Source of the DNA: JBECKS01 sp964557005
GTDB taxonomy: Bacteria > Pseudomonadota > Gammaproteobacteria > Pseudomonadales > JBECKS01
Reading direction: 5' to 3'
DNA: 64,000 bases
NCBI GenBank assembly: GCA_964557005.1
Contig: CAZKYI010000003.1
Span: 124,001-188,000, forward strand
Notes under the pieces: model-generated
Told to the model about the DNA's origin: nothing
Databases searched by the model: none
The model's input: the letters and a program-made list of their open reading frames with translations, nothing else
In this document: positions 42,572 to 52,090 of the stretch, in pieces
Position numbering within the stretch: the first letter of the stretch is position 1
Layout of the letters: each line of letters begins with the position of its first letter
Position numbers and translations under genes: made by a program

Positions 42572-43833
42572 AACCTGAATTTCGGGTGTTTTCTCAAATT
42601 CATAAAGGGACGCTCAACCAGAACAGCTATCACCAAAGAAAACAGCATGGTCAGCAACAATGCAACAGGAAAACCAGCCATTAACAGCAAATCAGCAAAT
42701 TGATAGATATCTTCAACCGGATTCTTTTTCAACCAGCTTGTTGCATAAAAAATAATGCTGGCAATAAACAGCATCTGAAACAAATACATACTATAGGATA
42801 TCTGCGCAACCGGATGCCAGATTGATAACCTTAAAAATCTCTCCAAGGGTCGGGTTGCCCAATGCGAATTAATAACCGCCAGCATCAACACGCCAACACT
42901 TAAAGCAAACAAATTGTTACTGAAAACCGAATACCATAAAAATCTTGCTTCAGAAAAAGGCTCGGACGGCTTGAAGTGCGGAATGGTTAAAAACCAGACA
43001 AATCCGAATATGGCCAGCAATATCAGCACATTGGCTCTCATATCACTTAAAAAGAACTGTTTCATTTTTTCACGATGATACAAATGCAAATAAGCAAAAA
43101 TAACGCCCAACAACATGGGGCCATAACGGGTATATAAATTCACATAAATTTTGTCAAAATATACCGTAGAAAAATCGTCTGCAATAAAATAGATGTATGT
43201 CGTCGGATGCTCACTGATGATGCCAGGCGCAGTAAAGTGGGCAACAAAGCGCAGAAAAAAAGACAATAAAAAAAGAGAAATTAAAAATAACAGCTTCTTC
43301 TCAACTTTGGTAATAAAGAACAAAAGAAACAGGGGGAGCAATAAATAGAACTGTTCCTGAACCGCCAAAGACCAGGTCCAAACCATATACATGTTGTCAA
43401 AACTCAGAAAATTGTTAATTTGCAACAAATTTGCCCATAGATTTTCTCTGTTTGGTAAAAAGGGGTAATACAGAATGATGGCAAGCATATAGGCAGGCGT
43501 GAGTCTTAAAAATCTGCCCATGTAAAAGCGTTTGAAATTTACGTTATTTTCCTTTTCATAATCTCCTAATATTGAAACCGTGAGGAGAAAACCACTCAGA
43601 ATAAAAAAAATATCAACACCAAGGTCGCCATGCATCAAAACAGCAAGCGGCCATGAAAGATTCTCCATATAGTTGGTTAGCTCAGGGTAGGTAAATATAA
43701 CCTGCATTTGCAAAAGATAGTGATGAGAAATAACCCAGAAGACGCTCAAGGCTCTGATGCCGTTAAGCGCGGAAATATCACTCTGCTTTGAGTAAAAAAT
43801 TGGCTTAACATCAAAAAAACTTTTTATACGCAT
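42568..43833 (-). CDS. Acyltransferase family 3 (O-acetylase) membrane protein
   Basis: 421 residues, about ten membrane spans. GIRALSVFWVISHHYLL supplies the conserved Arg and His of the OafA/acyltransferase-3 family, and GDLGVDIFFILSGFLLTV the second motif. These enzymes move acetyl or succinyl groups from a cytoplasmic donor to sugars of LPS, peptidoglycan or secreted glycans. It is AT-richer than the flanking ubiE and dtd, and its insertion here breaks the Pseudomonas order, so it may be a transferred gene. Acceptor unknown. Confidence 0.88.
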   Translation of the reverse strand: MRIKSFFDVKPIFYSKQSDISALNGIRALSVFWVISHHYLLQMQVIFTYPELTNYMENLSWPLAVLMHGDLGVDIFFILSGFLLTVSILGDYEKENNVNFKRFYMGRFLRLTPAYMLAIILYYPFLPNRENLWANLLQINNFLSFDNMYMVWTWSLAVQEQFYLLLPLFLLFFITKVEKKLLFLISLFLLSFFLRFVAHFTAPGIISEHPTTYIYFIADDFSTVYFDKIYVNLYTRYGPMLLGVIFAYLHLYHREKMKQFFLSDMRANVLILLAIFGFVWFLTIPHFKPSEPFSEARFLWYSVFSNNLFALSVGVLMLAVINSHWATRPLERFLRLSIWHPVAQISYSMYLFQMLFIASIIFYATSWLKKNPVEDIYQFADLLLMAGFPVALLLTMLFSLVIAVLVERPFMNLRKHPKFRF

Positions 43834-43864
43834 CTTCTGTTCTTTTATTTATTTCCACTCAGAC

Positions 43865-44302
43865 TTAGACTTCCAACAAAAAAGTCACCGGGCCATCGTT
43901 GACCAGACTCACTTGCATATCGGCTGCGAAAACACCGCTTTGCACAGCAATCTGCTCTGCACGAACAAGCTCGATAAATTCAAGATACATCTGTTGCGCA
44001 AGCTCAGGGTTTGCTGCACTGCTGAAACTCGGACGCAAGCCTTTTTGAGTATCTGCCACCAGCGTAAATTGCGAAACCACCAACAGTTCAGCACCGGTAT
44101 CTTTCAAGCTTAAATTCATTTTTCCAAGTGCATCACCAAACACACGGTAGTTCAATACCTTGTGCACCAGCTTTTGAGCACTGCTGTGGTTATCGTGTTT
44201 TTCAACACCCAGCAAAAGCAATAAACCTTTGCCAATGTTTGCAACTTGCTTGCCTTCAATGCTTACGCCAGCCGAGCTGACACGCTGTATCAGAGCTTTC
44301 AT
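43865..44302 (-). CDS. dtd: D-aminoacyl-tRNA deacylase
   Basis: 145 residues. It clears D-amino acids (and Gly mischarged on tRNA-Ala) from tRNA. Signature LLVVSQFTLVADTQKGLRPSF (SQFTL cross-subunit motif) and LVNDGPVTFLLE (the Gly-cisPro-like GPVT region) are present; MKALIQRVSSAGVSIEGK is the usual start. Complete and standard length. Confidence 0.96.
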   Translation of the reverse strand: MKALIQRVSSAGVSIEGKQVANIGKGLLLLLGVEKHDNHSSAQKLVHKVLNYRVFGDALGKMNLSLKDTGAELLVVSQFTLVADTQKGLRPSFSSAANPELAQQMYLEFIELVRAEQIAVQSGVFAADMQVSLVNDGPVTFLLEV

Positions 44303-44330
44303 CTAACAAGCGTAACAAATAGCGCTATCC

Positions 44331-46154
44331 TTAACCGCGACTGGAACCAGCGCGTTTGCGCTCATTCTCCTTCAATAATTTTTTGCGAATACGAATGTGG
44401 TGTGGTGTGACTTCAACCAGCTCATCATCTTCAATAAAATCAAGCGCCTGTTCGAGACTAAAGCGAATGGGTGGCGTGAGAATAATGTTTTCATCACTTC
44501 CCGAAGCACGCATGTTGGTGAGCTGTTTGTTCTTGGTTGGGTTGACCACCAAATCATTCCCGCGTGAATGAATGCCAATCACCATGCCTTCATACACTTC
44601 AATGTTCGGGTCAATCACCAAACGGCCTCGCTCCTGCAAGTTAAACAGTGAAAAGCCCATTGCCTTGCCTGCCACCATCGACACCAGCACGCCATTGATA
44701 CGACTGGCCGCGCCTTCCGATTGCATGGGGCCATAGTGCGAGAAAGTGCTCGCCATAATGCCGTTACCCGAAGTCAACGTCAGAAACTGGGAACGAAAAC
44801 CAATCAGGCCGCGTGAAGGCGCAATGAAATCCAGACGTACACGCCCTTTTCCATCAGGCATCATGTCCTGCATTTGTGCTTTGCGTGCACCCAATTCTTC
44901 CATAATCGAACCTTGATATTCGCTCGGAATATCTACCATCAGCTCTTCAAACGGCTCTTGTAGCTCACCATCGACTTCCCTGAAAATCACTTCGGGGCGG
45001 CTCACACCCAGTTCAAATCCTTCACGGCGCATGGTTTCAATCAACACCGAAAGATGCAGCTCACCTCTGCCGCTGACCTTGAATTTATCGGGGCTATCGG
45101 TGTCTTCCACTCTTAAAGCCACGTTGTGAATCAGCTCCTGCTCCAGTCTTTCACGAATATTGCGCGAAGTAACCAGCTTGCCGTCCTGCCCAGCAAAGGG
45201 CGACGTATTCACCTGAAAGGTCATGCTCACCGTGGGTTCATCGACCGAAAGCGCAGGCAAGGCTTCTACCTTTTCAGGCGCACACACGGTATCGGAAATG
45301 TTCAAACCATCGATGCCTGTAATGCACACAATATCGCCTGCACTGGCAGATGCCGTATCAATTCTTTCCAGACCCAAATGCGTCATCAGTTTAAGAATCT
45401 TGCCGCTGCGTATTTCACCATCACGGTCGATAATTTTCACCGCTGACTTTTCCTTAATCACGCCACGCGTGACACGGCCAATGCCAATCACGCCGAGAAA
45501 AGAAGAATAATCCAGCGTGGTAATCTGCATTTGCAGTGGCCCGTCCACATCTACTTGCGGTGCGGGTACTTTTTCAACAATGGTTTCAAACAGCGGCTCC
45601 ATGTTGCTTGACACATCGGTAAGCTTTTTTCTGGCAAAGCCATTTAAAGCAGACGCATAAATCACTGGAAAATCGAGTTGCTCATCACTGGCACCGAGAC
45701 TGTCAAACAAATCAAATACCTGATCCATCACCCAATCGGGACGAGCGCCAGGGCGGTCGATTTTGTTAATCACTACAATCGGTTTCAAGCCTCGGGCAAA
45801 AGCCTTTTGGGTCACAAAGCGGGTTTGCGGCATCGGACCATCAACGGCATCAACCAGCAGCAATACCGAATCCACCATCGCCATCACGCGCTCAACCTCG
45901 CCACCAAAATCAGCGTGCCCGGGTGTATCCACAATATTGATGTGATAACCGTTCCAGTGAATGGCGGTATTTTTGGCAAGAATGGTAATGCCGCGTTCCC
46001 TTTCCAGATCATTGGAATCCATCACCCGTTCAACCAGTTCAGCACGCTCGTCAAAAGTCCCCGATTGCTGAAGCAACTTGTCAACCAAAGTCGTTTTGCC
46101 GTGGTCAACATGAGCAATAATCGCAATGTTGCGAATCTGAGTAGCCGAAGACAT
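44331..46154 (-). CDS. typA: Translational GTPase TypA/BipA
   Basis: 607 residues from the ATG at 46154 (SSATQIRNIAIIAHVDHG); an upstream ATG at 46202 adds a Phe-rich non-conserved leader. GTPase domain: AHVDHGKTTL, DTPGHADF, NKIDRPGA. EF-G-like beta-barrel and domain III/V, then a BipA-specific C-terminal domain ending NERKRAGSSRG. Ribosome assembly and stress adaptation factor. Divergent from aguA. Confidence 0.96.
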   Translation of the reverse strand: MSSATQIRNIAIIAHVDHGKTTLVDKLLQQSGTFDERAELVERVMDSNDLERERGITILAKNTAIHWNGYHINIVDTPGHADFGGEVERVMAMVDSVLLLVDAVDGPMPQTRFVTQKAFARGLKPIVVINKIDRPGARPDWVMDQVFDLFDSLGASDEQLDFPVIYASALNGFARKKLTDVSSNMEPLFETIVEKVPAPQVDVDGPLQMQITTLDYSSFLGVIGIGRVTRGVIKEKSAVKIIDRDGEIRSGKILKLMTHLGLERIDTASASAGDIVCITGIDGLNISDTVCAPEKVEALPALSVDEPTVSMTFQVNTSPFAGQDGKLVTSRNIRERLEQELIHNVALRVEDTDSPDKFKVSGRGELHLSVLIETMRREGFELGVSRPEVIFREVDGELQEPFEELMVDIPSEYQGSIMEELGARKAQMQDMMPDGKGRVRLDFIAPSRGLIGFRSQFLTLTSGNGIMASTFSHYGPMQSEGAASRINGVLVSMVAGKAMGFSLFNLQERGRLVIDPNIEVYEGMVIGIHSRGNDLVVNPTKNKQLTNMRASGSDENIILTPPIRFSLEQALDFIEDDELVEVTPHHIRIRKKLLKENERKRAGSSRG

Positions 46155-46311
46155 AAATGTGCCGCCTGAAAAAGAAGTGAACCGGAAGGAAAAAGGCGGC
46201 AAGTATACTGATTTACAGTAAGAAGGCTATGGGGAGTAACTTGAGTCAGCTAGAGTTTTGATACCGCCCCGTTTATCCTTCGCCTCTTTAATTTTGGCAG
46301 GCGATTTTTAA

Positions 46312-47307
46312 ATGATTCCAGGCAACAAACTCATACTTCCCGCTGAATGGGAAAAACAGGACGCGCTCTGGACAATCTGGCCTTCACATCCTGAACTGTG
46401 GCCAGACCATCTGCTCGCTGCTGCGCGCAACGAAATCGCGCAAATGATCAAGGCCATTGCAACGGGTGAACCCGTCTATGTACTGGCATATGGCGAGGAA
46501 GCACTCAGCAGTGCCACAGCAACTTTAGGGAGCACAGCGACCATCGTGTCAGCCCGATTTGGTGATGTATGGTTGCGAGATACGGGCGCGATTTTCGCTT
46601 TTGAAGGGAATGCACTCATCGGCCTTCGCTTTCTAACCAACGGCTGGGGTGGGAAATATCTTTATGAATTTGATGATATTGTCGGTGACACCCTTGCAAA
46701 CAAAGCCAATGCAACGATTCGCCGCCATGCGTTTGTGCTCGAAGGCGGGAGCATTGAACACGATGGACAGGGCACCCTGTTAACCACCCGTCAATGCGTA
46801 TTAAATGCTAACCGAAATCCACAGTGGACTCAGGCACAAGCCGAAAGTGCCTTGAAGAAAGCTTTTGGTGCCCATCGTGTTGTCTGGTTAGACGATGGTA
46901 TGTTGAATGATCACACGGACGGGCACATCGACAACATCGCGCGTTTTATTGGTGTGAATCATGTGCTGTGTCAATCGCCTTTTGGTAACGATGACCCCAA
47001 TGCAGAAGTGTTTGAAAACATCTATCGCACGCTCAGGCAGGCTGGTTTTAAAGTCAGCCAGATTCCTTCACCCGGGCTTTATCGAGACCACAGCGATGAG
47101 ATTGTGCCTGCTTCGCACATGAATTTTATTATCGGAAACTCAACCGTGGTGATGCCAGTTTATGATACTGCTTCACAACACGAAGCGCTGGAAGGATTGC
47201 AAAAACTGTTTCCAAACCGCAAAGTGCTTGGTGTTTCATCGAAAGCAATTTTGACAGGCGGTGGTTCATTCCACTGTATTACCCAACAACAACCAGCCAA
47301 ACGGTAA
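46312..47307 (+). CDS. aguA: Agmatine deiminase
   Basis: 331 residues, guanidine-modifying pentein fold; turns agmatine to N-carbamoylputrescine and ammonia. DVWLRDTGAIF, EGGSIEHDG and DHTDGHIDNIARFI supply substrate-binding Asp and the catalytic His, and GGGSFHCITQQQP holds the nucleophile Cys322. Together with aguB it makes putrescine from arginine-derived agmatine. Divergent from typA. Confidence 0.95.
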   Translation: MIPGNKLILPAEWEKQDALWTIWPSHPELWPDHLLAAARNEIAQMIKAIATGEPVYVLAYGEEALSSATATLGSTATIVSARFGDVWLRDTGAIFAFEGNALIGLRFLTNGWGGKYLYEFDDIVGDTLANKANATIRRHAFVLEGGSIEHDGQGTLLTTRQCVLNANRNPQWTQAQAESALKKAFGAHRVVWLDDGMLNDHTDGHIDNIARFIGVNHVLCQSPFGNDDPNAEVFENIYRTLRQAGFKVSQIPSPGLYRDHSDEIVPASHMNFIIGNSTVVMPVYDTASQHEALEGLQKLFPNRKVLGVSSKAILTGGGSFHCITQQQPAKR

Positions 47308-47314
47308 TCGATCC

Positions 47315-48169
47315 ATGCCACGCATAACCACAGTTGCCGCCCTTCAAACAAGTTACAGCGACGATATAAAACACAATATTGAAAAAACCGTTGCCTTGAT
47401 TCGCGAAGCGGCTGCCCAAGGTGCCAATGTTATTTTGCCTTCCGAATTATTTCAGGGTTTATATTTCTGCACGCATCAGCGCGAGCAGTGGTTTGAAACA
47501 GCTTATCCAGTCGAATCACACCCTTGTGTTATGGCTTTGCGCGTTCTGGCCAGAGAACTGAATGTTGTGATTCCTGTTTCGATTTTTGAAAAAGCAGGAC
47601 AGGAATATTACAACTCCGTAGCCATGCTGAATAACAAGGGTGAACTCATGGGCGTTTACCGCAAAACCCACATTCCCGATGGGGTCGGTTATCAGGAAAA
47701 ATATTATTTCAAACCCGGGAATACCGGCTTCAAGGTTTGGAACACCCAATTCGGTAAACTGGGTGTGGGTATTTGTTGGGATCAATGGTTTCCAGAGTGT
47801 GCCCGCGCCATGGTTTTACAAGGTGCCGAGTTGTTATTTTATCCAACTGCGATTGGCTCTGAACCTTACGATGCTGCACTGGACACCTCGCTTCCCTGGC
47901 AGCGCGCCATGCAAGGCCATGCAGTGTCGAATGCAGTCCCTGTTATTGCCTCTAATCGCACAGGTACTGAGCATGCCAATGGCGAGGCGCAACATTTCTA
48001 TGGCCACTCCTTTATCGCTGATCAACGCGGCGAACTGCTACAGGCTTTTGGCAAAAAGGACGAAGGCATTTTATTGCAAAGCTTCGACCTTGATGCCATC
48101 AATCAATATCGTGCAGCCTGGGGATTTTTTAGAGACAGACGGCCAGAGATGTACAAGCAACTGCTTTAA
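47315..48169 (+). CDS. aguB: N-carbamoylputrescine amidase
   Basis: 284 residues from ATG at 47315, eight bases after aguA; an in-frame ATG at 47261 inside aguA is unlikely. Nitrilase-fold amidohydrolase with triad Glu44 (LPSELFQGLYF), Lys117 (YRKTHIPDG) and Cys154 (GVGICWDQWFPE). It releases putrescine. Ends immediately before the convergent maoC-like gene, leaving no spacer. Confidence 0.95.
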   Translation: MPRITTVAALQTSYSDDIKHNIEKTVALIREAAAQGANVILPSELFQGLYFCTHQREQWFETAYPVESHPCVMALRVLARELNVVIPVSIFEKAGQEYYNSVAMLNNKGELMGVYRKTHIPDGVGYQEKYYFKPGNTGFKVWNTQFGKLGVGICWDQWFPECARAMVLQGAELLFYPTAIGSEPYDAALDTSLPWQRAMQGHAVSNAVPVIASNRTGTEHANGEAQHFYGHSFIADQRGELLQAFGKKDEGILLQSFDLDAINQYRAAWGFFRDRRPEMYKQLL

Positions 48170-48628
48170 TCAAGTGAAGTACATGGTGAGCCATTCAGCG
48201 ATTAACGCAGGTTTTGGTTCACCTTCAATCTCAACGGTGTATTCGACATTCACCAGAATGCGACCGCCGTCCTTGAAGTCGACATTTTTCAAAACAGCCA
48301 CTGCGCGTACTTTTTTGCCACGCAAAACAGGCGCAAGAAAACGCACTTTATCGAAACCATAGTTCATACCCATTTTTACGCCTTCGGGAATCACACTGCC
48401 TTCCACACTGCCTGAAAGTTTCACCAACAAGGAAAGGGTCAGAAAACCATGTGCAATGGTGCCGCCAAAAATAGGTTTGGCCTGTTCTTCATTCACATGA
48501 ATAAACTGATGGTCGTCGGTCACATCCGCAAACTGGTTAATGCGTTCCTGATTGATTTCCAGCCATTGGCCTTTACCAAGTTCCTTGCCTACGTAGTCTT
48601 TGAGTTGATCTGCGGGTACCAATTTCAT
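48170..48628 (-). CDS. MaoC-like (R)-hydratase/dehydratase, copy 2
   Basis: 152 residues, single hotdog domain. FADVTDDHQFIHVNE carries catalytic Asp39 and His44, and IAHGFLTLSLL follows. It is a paralogue of 8824-9285, sharing most of the core (ERIN-FAD-T-DHQ-IHV and KVRF-APV segments). It converges with aguB without spacing. A polyhydroxyalkanoate or beta-oxidation role is possible; substrate is not shown by sequence. Confidence 0.88.
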   Translation of the reverse strand: MKLVPADQLKDYVGKELGKGQWLEINQERINQFADVTDDHQFIHVNEEQAKPIFGGTIAHGFLTLSLLVKLSGSVEGSVIPEGVKMGMNYGFDKVRFLAPVLRGKKVRAVAVLKNVDFKDGGRILVNVEYTVEIEGEPKPALIAEWLTMYFT

Positions 48629-48751
48629 TTGAAACTCCTGTGTGTTGTTTAATTAACGAGGATAAAAAGGGCGTTTAACTTAGCATATAATTTCAGGATT
48701 CACGTATAATTTTGCGTAAACACTTCCACGATTTCCCACAGAGCGTTCACT

Positions 48752-49756
48752 ATGAATCAGGCCAGATTTCCCGCTACCCGCATGCGCCGTATGCGCGCTC
48801 ATGGCTTTTCACGTGCCTTGATGCAAGAGCACAGGCTGCATGTGAGTGATTTGATTTACCCCATGTTTGTTACTGAAGGTACGGCCAAGCGTGAGGCGAT
48901 TGCGTCCATGCCAGGCATTGAGCGCCTGAGCATCGATGCGCTGATTCAGGAAGCACAGCAACTCGTTGAACTGGGTATTCCCGCCATCGCACTGTTCCCT
49001 GTGGTTGATGAAGACAGAAAAACTGACGATGGCCGCGAAGCCTTTAATGATGATGGCTTGGCACAACGTGCCATTCGTGAACTTAAAAGCAAACTGCCTG
49101 AGCTTGGCATTATTGCTGATGTGGCGCTCGACCCTTTCACCTCACATGGGCAAGACGGCATCATCAATGAACATGGCTATGTGCAAAACGATGTCACCAA
49201 AGAAGTGCTGGTGAAACAGGCTCTGAGTCTGGCGCAGGCTGGCGCTGATGTTGTTGCACCTTCTGACATGATGGACGGCCGTGTGGGTGCCATTCGCGAA
49301 CAACTGGAAGCAGAACGCCTGCACAACACCCTGATTCTGGCCTACTCTGCTAAATATGCCTCAGCCTATTACGGGCCTTTTCGTGATGCGGTGGGTTCTG
49401 CGCGCAATCTTGGCAAGGCGGATAAAAAGAGCTACCAGATGGACCCTGCCAACAGCGATGAAGCACTACGCGAAGTTGCCCTCGATATTGCCGAAGGTGC
49501 CGACATGGTGATGGTCAAGCCAGGCATGCCCTATCTTGATATTGTGCGCAGGGTGAAAGATGAATTCGCTGTGCCGACTTTTGTATATCAGGTGAGTGGT
49601 GAATATGCCATGCACAAAGCCGCTGCCCAAAATGGCTGGCTTGATGGAGAAGCGGTGATGCTGGAATCCCTGCTTGCCATTAAACGTGCGGGGGCTGACG
49701 GCATTCTCACTTACTTTGCCAGGGACGCTGCGCGCCTGCTCAGGCAAATGCGCTAA
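48752..49756 (+). CDS. hemB: Delta-aminolevulinic acid dehydratase (porphobilinogen synthase)
   Basis: 334 residues; joins two 5-aminolevulinate molecules. ADVALDPFTSHGQDGIINEHG lacks the zinc-site cysteines (shown partly; the segment HGQDGIINEHGYV has none), so it is the Mg-type enzyme as in Pseudomonas rather than the zinc type of E. coli. VVAPSDMMDGRVGAI, YSAKYASAYYGPFRDA and MVKPGMPYLDI hold the active-site Lys residues. TATAAT boxes at 48686 and 48705 lie in the upstream gap. Confidence 0.96.
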   Translation: MNQARFPATRMRRMRAHGFSRALMQEHRLHVSDLIYPMFVTEGTAKREAIASMPGIERLSIDALIQEAQQLVELGIPAIALFPVVDEDRKTDDGREAFNDDGLAQRAIRELKSKLPELGIIADVALDPFTSHGQDGIINEHGYVQNDVTKEVLVKQALSLAQAGADVVAPSDMMDGRVGAIREQLEAERLHNTLILAYSAKYASAYYGPFRDAVGSARNLGKADKKSYQMDPANSDEALREVALDIAEGADMVMVKPGMPYLDIVRRVKDEFAVPTFVYQVSGEYAMHKAAAQNGWLDGEAVMLESLLAIKRAGADGILTYFARDAARLLRQMR

Positions 49757-49899
49757 CCCTGCACTTGATATATCTGTGTCTTACCCGATTATCATGGCGT
49801 GATTCAGGAAAGCCTTTGTAGCTTTATGCAAATCCATTAAGATACCGCCACTTTTGCCCGTGCCAGGGCATTTTCTGAAGCCGATAAGCGGAGAATCCG

Positions 49900-50226
49900 A
49901 TGAGCGATAAAATCAAATACGTAAGTGATGCCAGTTTTGAACAAGATGTCCTGAAAGCCGATGGCCCTGTGCTGCTTGATTTCTGGGCAGAGTGGTGTGG
50001 CCCGTGCAAGGCGATTGCACCTTTGCTTGAGGAAATCGCTGCTGAATATGAGGGAAAACTCACCATCGCCAAACTCAATGTCGATGATAATCCTGATACT
50101 CCCGCAAAATACGGTGTCAGAGGCATTCCAACTCTCACCATTTTCAAAAACGGTAATGTTGAAGCCAACAAAGTAGGTGCACTCACTCGACCACAACTCA
50201 CTGCATTTATTAACAGTGCGATTTAA
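49900..50226 (+). CDS. trxA: Thioredoxin 1
   Basis: 108 residues with the redox site WCGPC (Cys33 and Cys36) and PTLTIFKNG. Reduces disulfides in the cytoplasm, and supplies electrons to ribonucleotide reductase. A strong hairpin terminator follows. In Pseudomonas and many relatives trxA lies just upstream of rho, as here. Confidence 0.97.
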   Translation: MSDKIKYVSDASFEQDVLKADGPVLLDFWAEWCGPCKAIAPLLEEIAAEYEGKLTIAKLNVDDNPDTPAKYGVRGIPTLTIFKNGNVEANKVGALTRPQLTAFINSAI

Positions 50227-50248
50227 TCGCCGTTTTATCCATAACATG

Positions 50249-50275
50249 AAAGGGGCAACGCAAAGCCCCTTTTTT
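50249..50275 (+). terminator. Intrinsic terminator after trxA
   Basis: AAAGGGGC and GCCCCTTT form the stem around a short CAACGCAA-type loop, followed by T residues, so transcription of trxA ends before rho. rho then has its own leader of about 185 bases. Confidence 0.85.
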
Positions 50276-50460
50276 ACACTCATCAAATGATTGATGCCTT
50301 TAGTCTGTTGTTATTTTCAAAGGCTGGACAACTACATATACACACCCTATAGTCGCGCAACAAGGCAGTTCTGCCTCTCTTTCTGTTTCGCTTTCCTCTT
50401 TTTTAAACCCAATCAACCCTTCCCAATACTTTCATACTAACCAACCCTTAAGAAACGCTT

Positions 50461-51729
50461 ATGTCTGGAATGAATCTTACCGAACTCAAAAAAATGCCCA
50501 TCAATGAGTTGTTAAAACTCGCGCAAGACGCTGGTGTTGAAAACACTGGCAGAGCAAAAAAACAACAAATTATTTTTTCCCTGCTCAAAAAACACGCCAA
50601 AAGTGGCGAAGACATTCACGGTGATGGCGTACTTGAAATCTTGCAAGATGGTTTCGGCTTCCTGCGTTCCTCGGAAGGCTCCTACCTTGCAGGGCCAGAT
50701 GACATTTATGTTTCTCCCAGTCAGGTGCGTCGCTTCAACTTGCGCACGGGCGACAGTATTTCAGGCAAAATTCGCCCGCCAAAAGAAGGCGAGCGTTATT
50801 TCGCATTGTTGAAAGTAGATGAGGTCAATTTCGATAAATCAGAAAACGCCAAAAATAAAGTGTTGTTTGAAAACCTGACTCCACTTTTCCCGAACGAGCG
50901 TTTGTTAATGGAGCAAGGTAACGGCAGCTCTGAAGATATTACTGGCCGTGTGATTGATCTGGTTGCACCAATTGGAAAAGGACAACGCGGTTTGATTGTA
51001 TCGCCTCCGAAAGCAGGTAAAACCCTGATGCTGCAAAACATCGCTTTCAATATTACCAAGAATAATCCAGAGGCTTACCTGATTGTGTTGTTAATTGATG
51101 AGCGCCCTGAAGAGGTAACCGAGATGATGCGCTCGGTTAAAGGCGAAGTGGTCGCCAGCACTTTTGATGAACCCCCTGCGCGCCATGTACAAGTGGCCGA
51201 GATGGTGATTGAAAAAGCCAAGCGTCTGGTGGAACACAAAAAAGATGTGGTGATTTTGCTCGATTCCATTACCCGTCTTGCACGCGCCTACAACACCGTG
51301 ATTCCTTCCTCGGGAAAAGTACTCACTGGTGGTGTGGATGCACACGCACTCGAAAGACCAAAACGCTTTTTTGGCGCAGCGCGTAATATCGAAGAAGGCG
51401 GCAGCCTCACCATTCTGGCCACTGCGCTGGTAGATACCGGTTCCAAAATGGACGAAGTTATTTTTGAAGAATTCAAAGGCACAGGTAATCAGGAATTGCA
51501 TCTTGATAGAAAAATTGCAGAAAAACGTGTGTACCCTGCCATTAACATCAAAAAATCAGGCACGCGCCGTGAAGAAATGCTCACCACCGAAGAAGAGTTG
51601 CGACAAATGTGGATTCTTCGCAAGATTCTTCACCCAATGGATGAAATTTCCTCGGTTGAATTCTTAATCGACAAGATGAAAGAAACCAAAACCAATGCCG
51701 AGTTTTTTGCAGCGATGAAGAATAAGTAA
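50461..51729 (+). CDS. rho: Transcription termination factor Rho
   Basis: 422 residues (an ATG nine bases on gives the classical MNLTELKK start, 419 residues). RNA-dependent hexameric ATPase. OB-fold RNA-binding domain with GFGFLRS (RNP-type), P-loop PPKAGKT, Walker B VVILLDSITRLARAY, and Q/R-loops NIEEGGSLTI. Upstream gap of about 185 bases after the trxA terminator probably holds its promoter and autoregulatory leader, but no clear structure was found. Confidence 0.97.
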   Translation: MSGMNLTELKKMPINELLKLAQDAGVENTGRAKKQQIIFSLLKKHAKSGEDIHGDGVLEILQDGFGFLRSSEGSYLAGPDDIYVSPSQVRRFNLRTGDSISGKIRPPKEGERYFALLKVDEVNFDKSENAKNKVLFENLTPLFPNERLLMEQGNGSSEDITGRVIDLVAPIGKGQRGLIVSPPKAGKTLMLQNIAFNITKNNPEAYLIVLLIDERPEEVTEMMRSVKGEVVASTFDEPPARHVQVAEMVIEKAKRLVEHKKDVVILLDSITRLARAYNTVIPSSGKVLTGGVDAHALERPKRFFGAARNIEEGGSLTILATALVDTGSKMDEVIFEEFKGTGNQELHLDRKIAEKRVYPAINIKKSGTRREEMLTTEEELRQMWILRKILHPMDEISSVEFLIDKMKETKTNAEFFAAMKNK

Positions 51730-51746
51730 GCTTGCAAAAAGGCTGC

Positions 51747-51798
51747 TTACACCTTCAAAATTTGTTGCTATATAATTACAAAATGGTAAAGTTTGCCA
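51747..51798 (+). promoter_or_regulatory. Promoter and palindromic operator of the hipBA pair
   Basis: TTACAC-N18-TATAAT (51747-51776) is a sigma-70 promoter. Just downstream, TGGTAAAGTTTGCCA (51784-51798) is an odd-centred palindrome matching at six of seven arm pairs. HipB-type repressors bind short palindromes at their own promoter, so this is a good operator candidate. It ends 25 bases before hipB. Confidence 0.6.
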
Positions 51799-51823
51799 AA
51801 ATGTATCTATATAAGCACAAATT

Positions 51824-52090
51824 ATGCGTCAAACTCGACAAAACTATGGGCTAGAACTGGCGAAGGCCAGAAAAGCGCTTGGCCTTACACAGGCCGAAGT
51901 GGCAAAGGAAATCGGTGTGCCACGAGAAACCCTGTCCAATATTGAGCGTGGCTCCTTTACGGGTTCACTACGCTTGCTTGAGCGATATGCAGAACGCCTG
52001 GGCTTTATCATGTCTCTACAGCCAATTAAAAATAAAACTTTTCCCGAATTTGATGAACTCGGTGAGCTTTTCGGGGAGACACTTGAGTGA
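51824..52090 (+). CDS. hipB: HipB-like antitoxin, XRE helix-turn-helix
   Basis: 88 residues with an N-terminal Xre/Cro helix-turn-helix (AKARKALGLTQAEVAKEIGVPRETLSNIERG shown in part: LGLTQAEVAKEIGVPRETLS) and a C-terminal acidic tail. It precedes and overlaps the HipA-like gene by four bases (GTGA). HipB represses the operon and blocks the kinase. The predicted operator is immediately upstream. Confidence 0.87.
   Translation: MRQTRQNYGLELAKARKALGLTQAEVAKEIGVPRETLSNIERGSFTGSLRLLERYAERLGFIMSLQPIKNKTFPEFDELGELFGETLE

Noticed and set aside
51730..51752. Inverted repeat GTAAGC/GCTTAC after rho as a terminator
   Set aside because: The arms are short and there is no T run, so it was not called.
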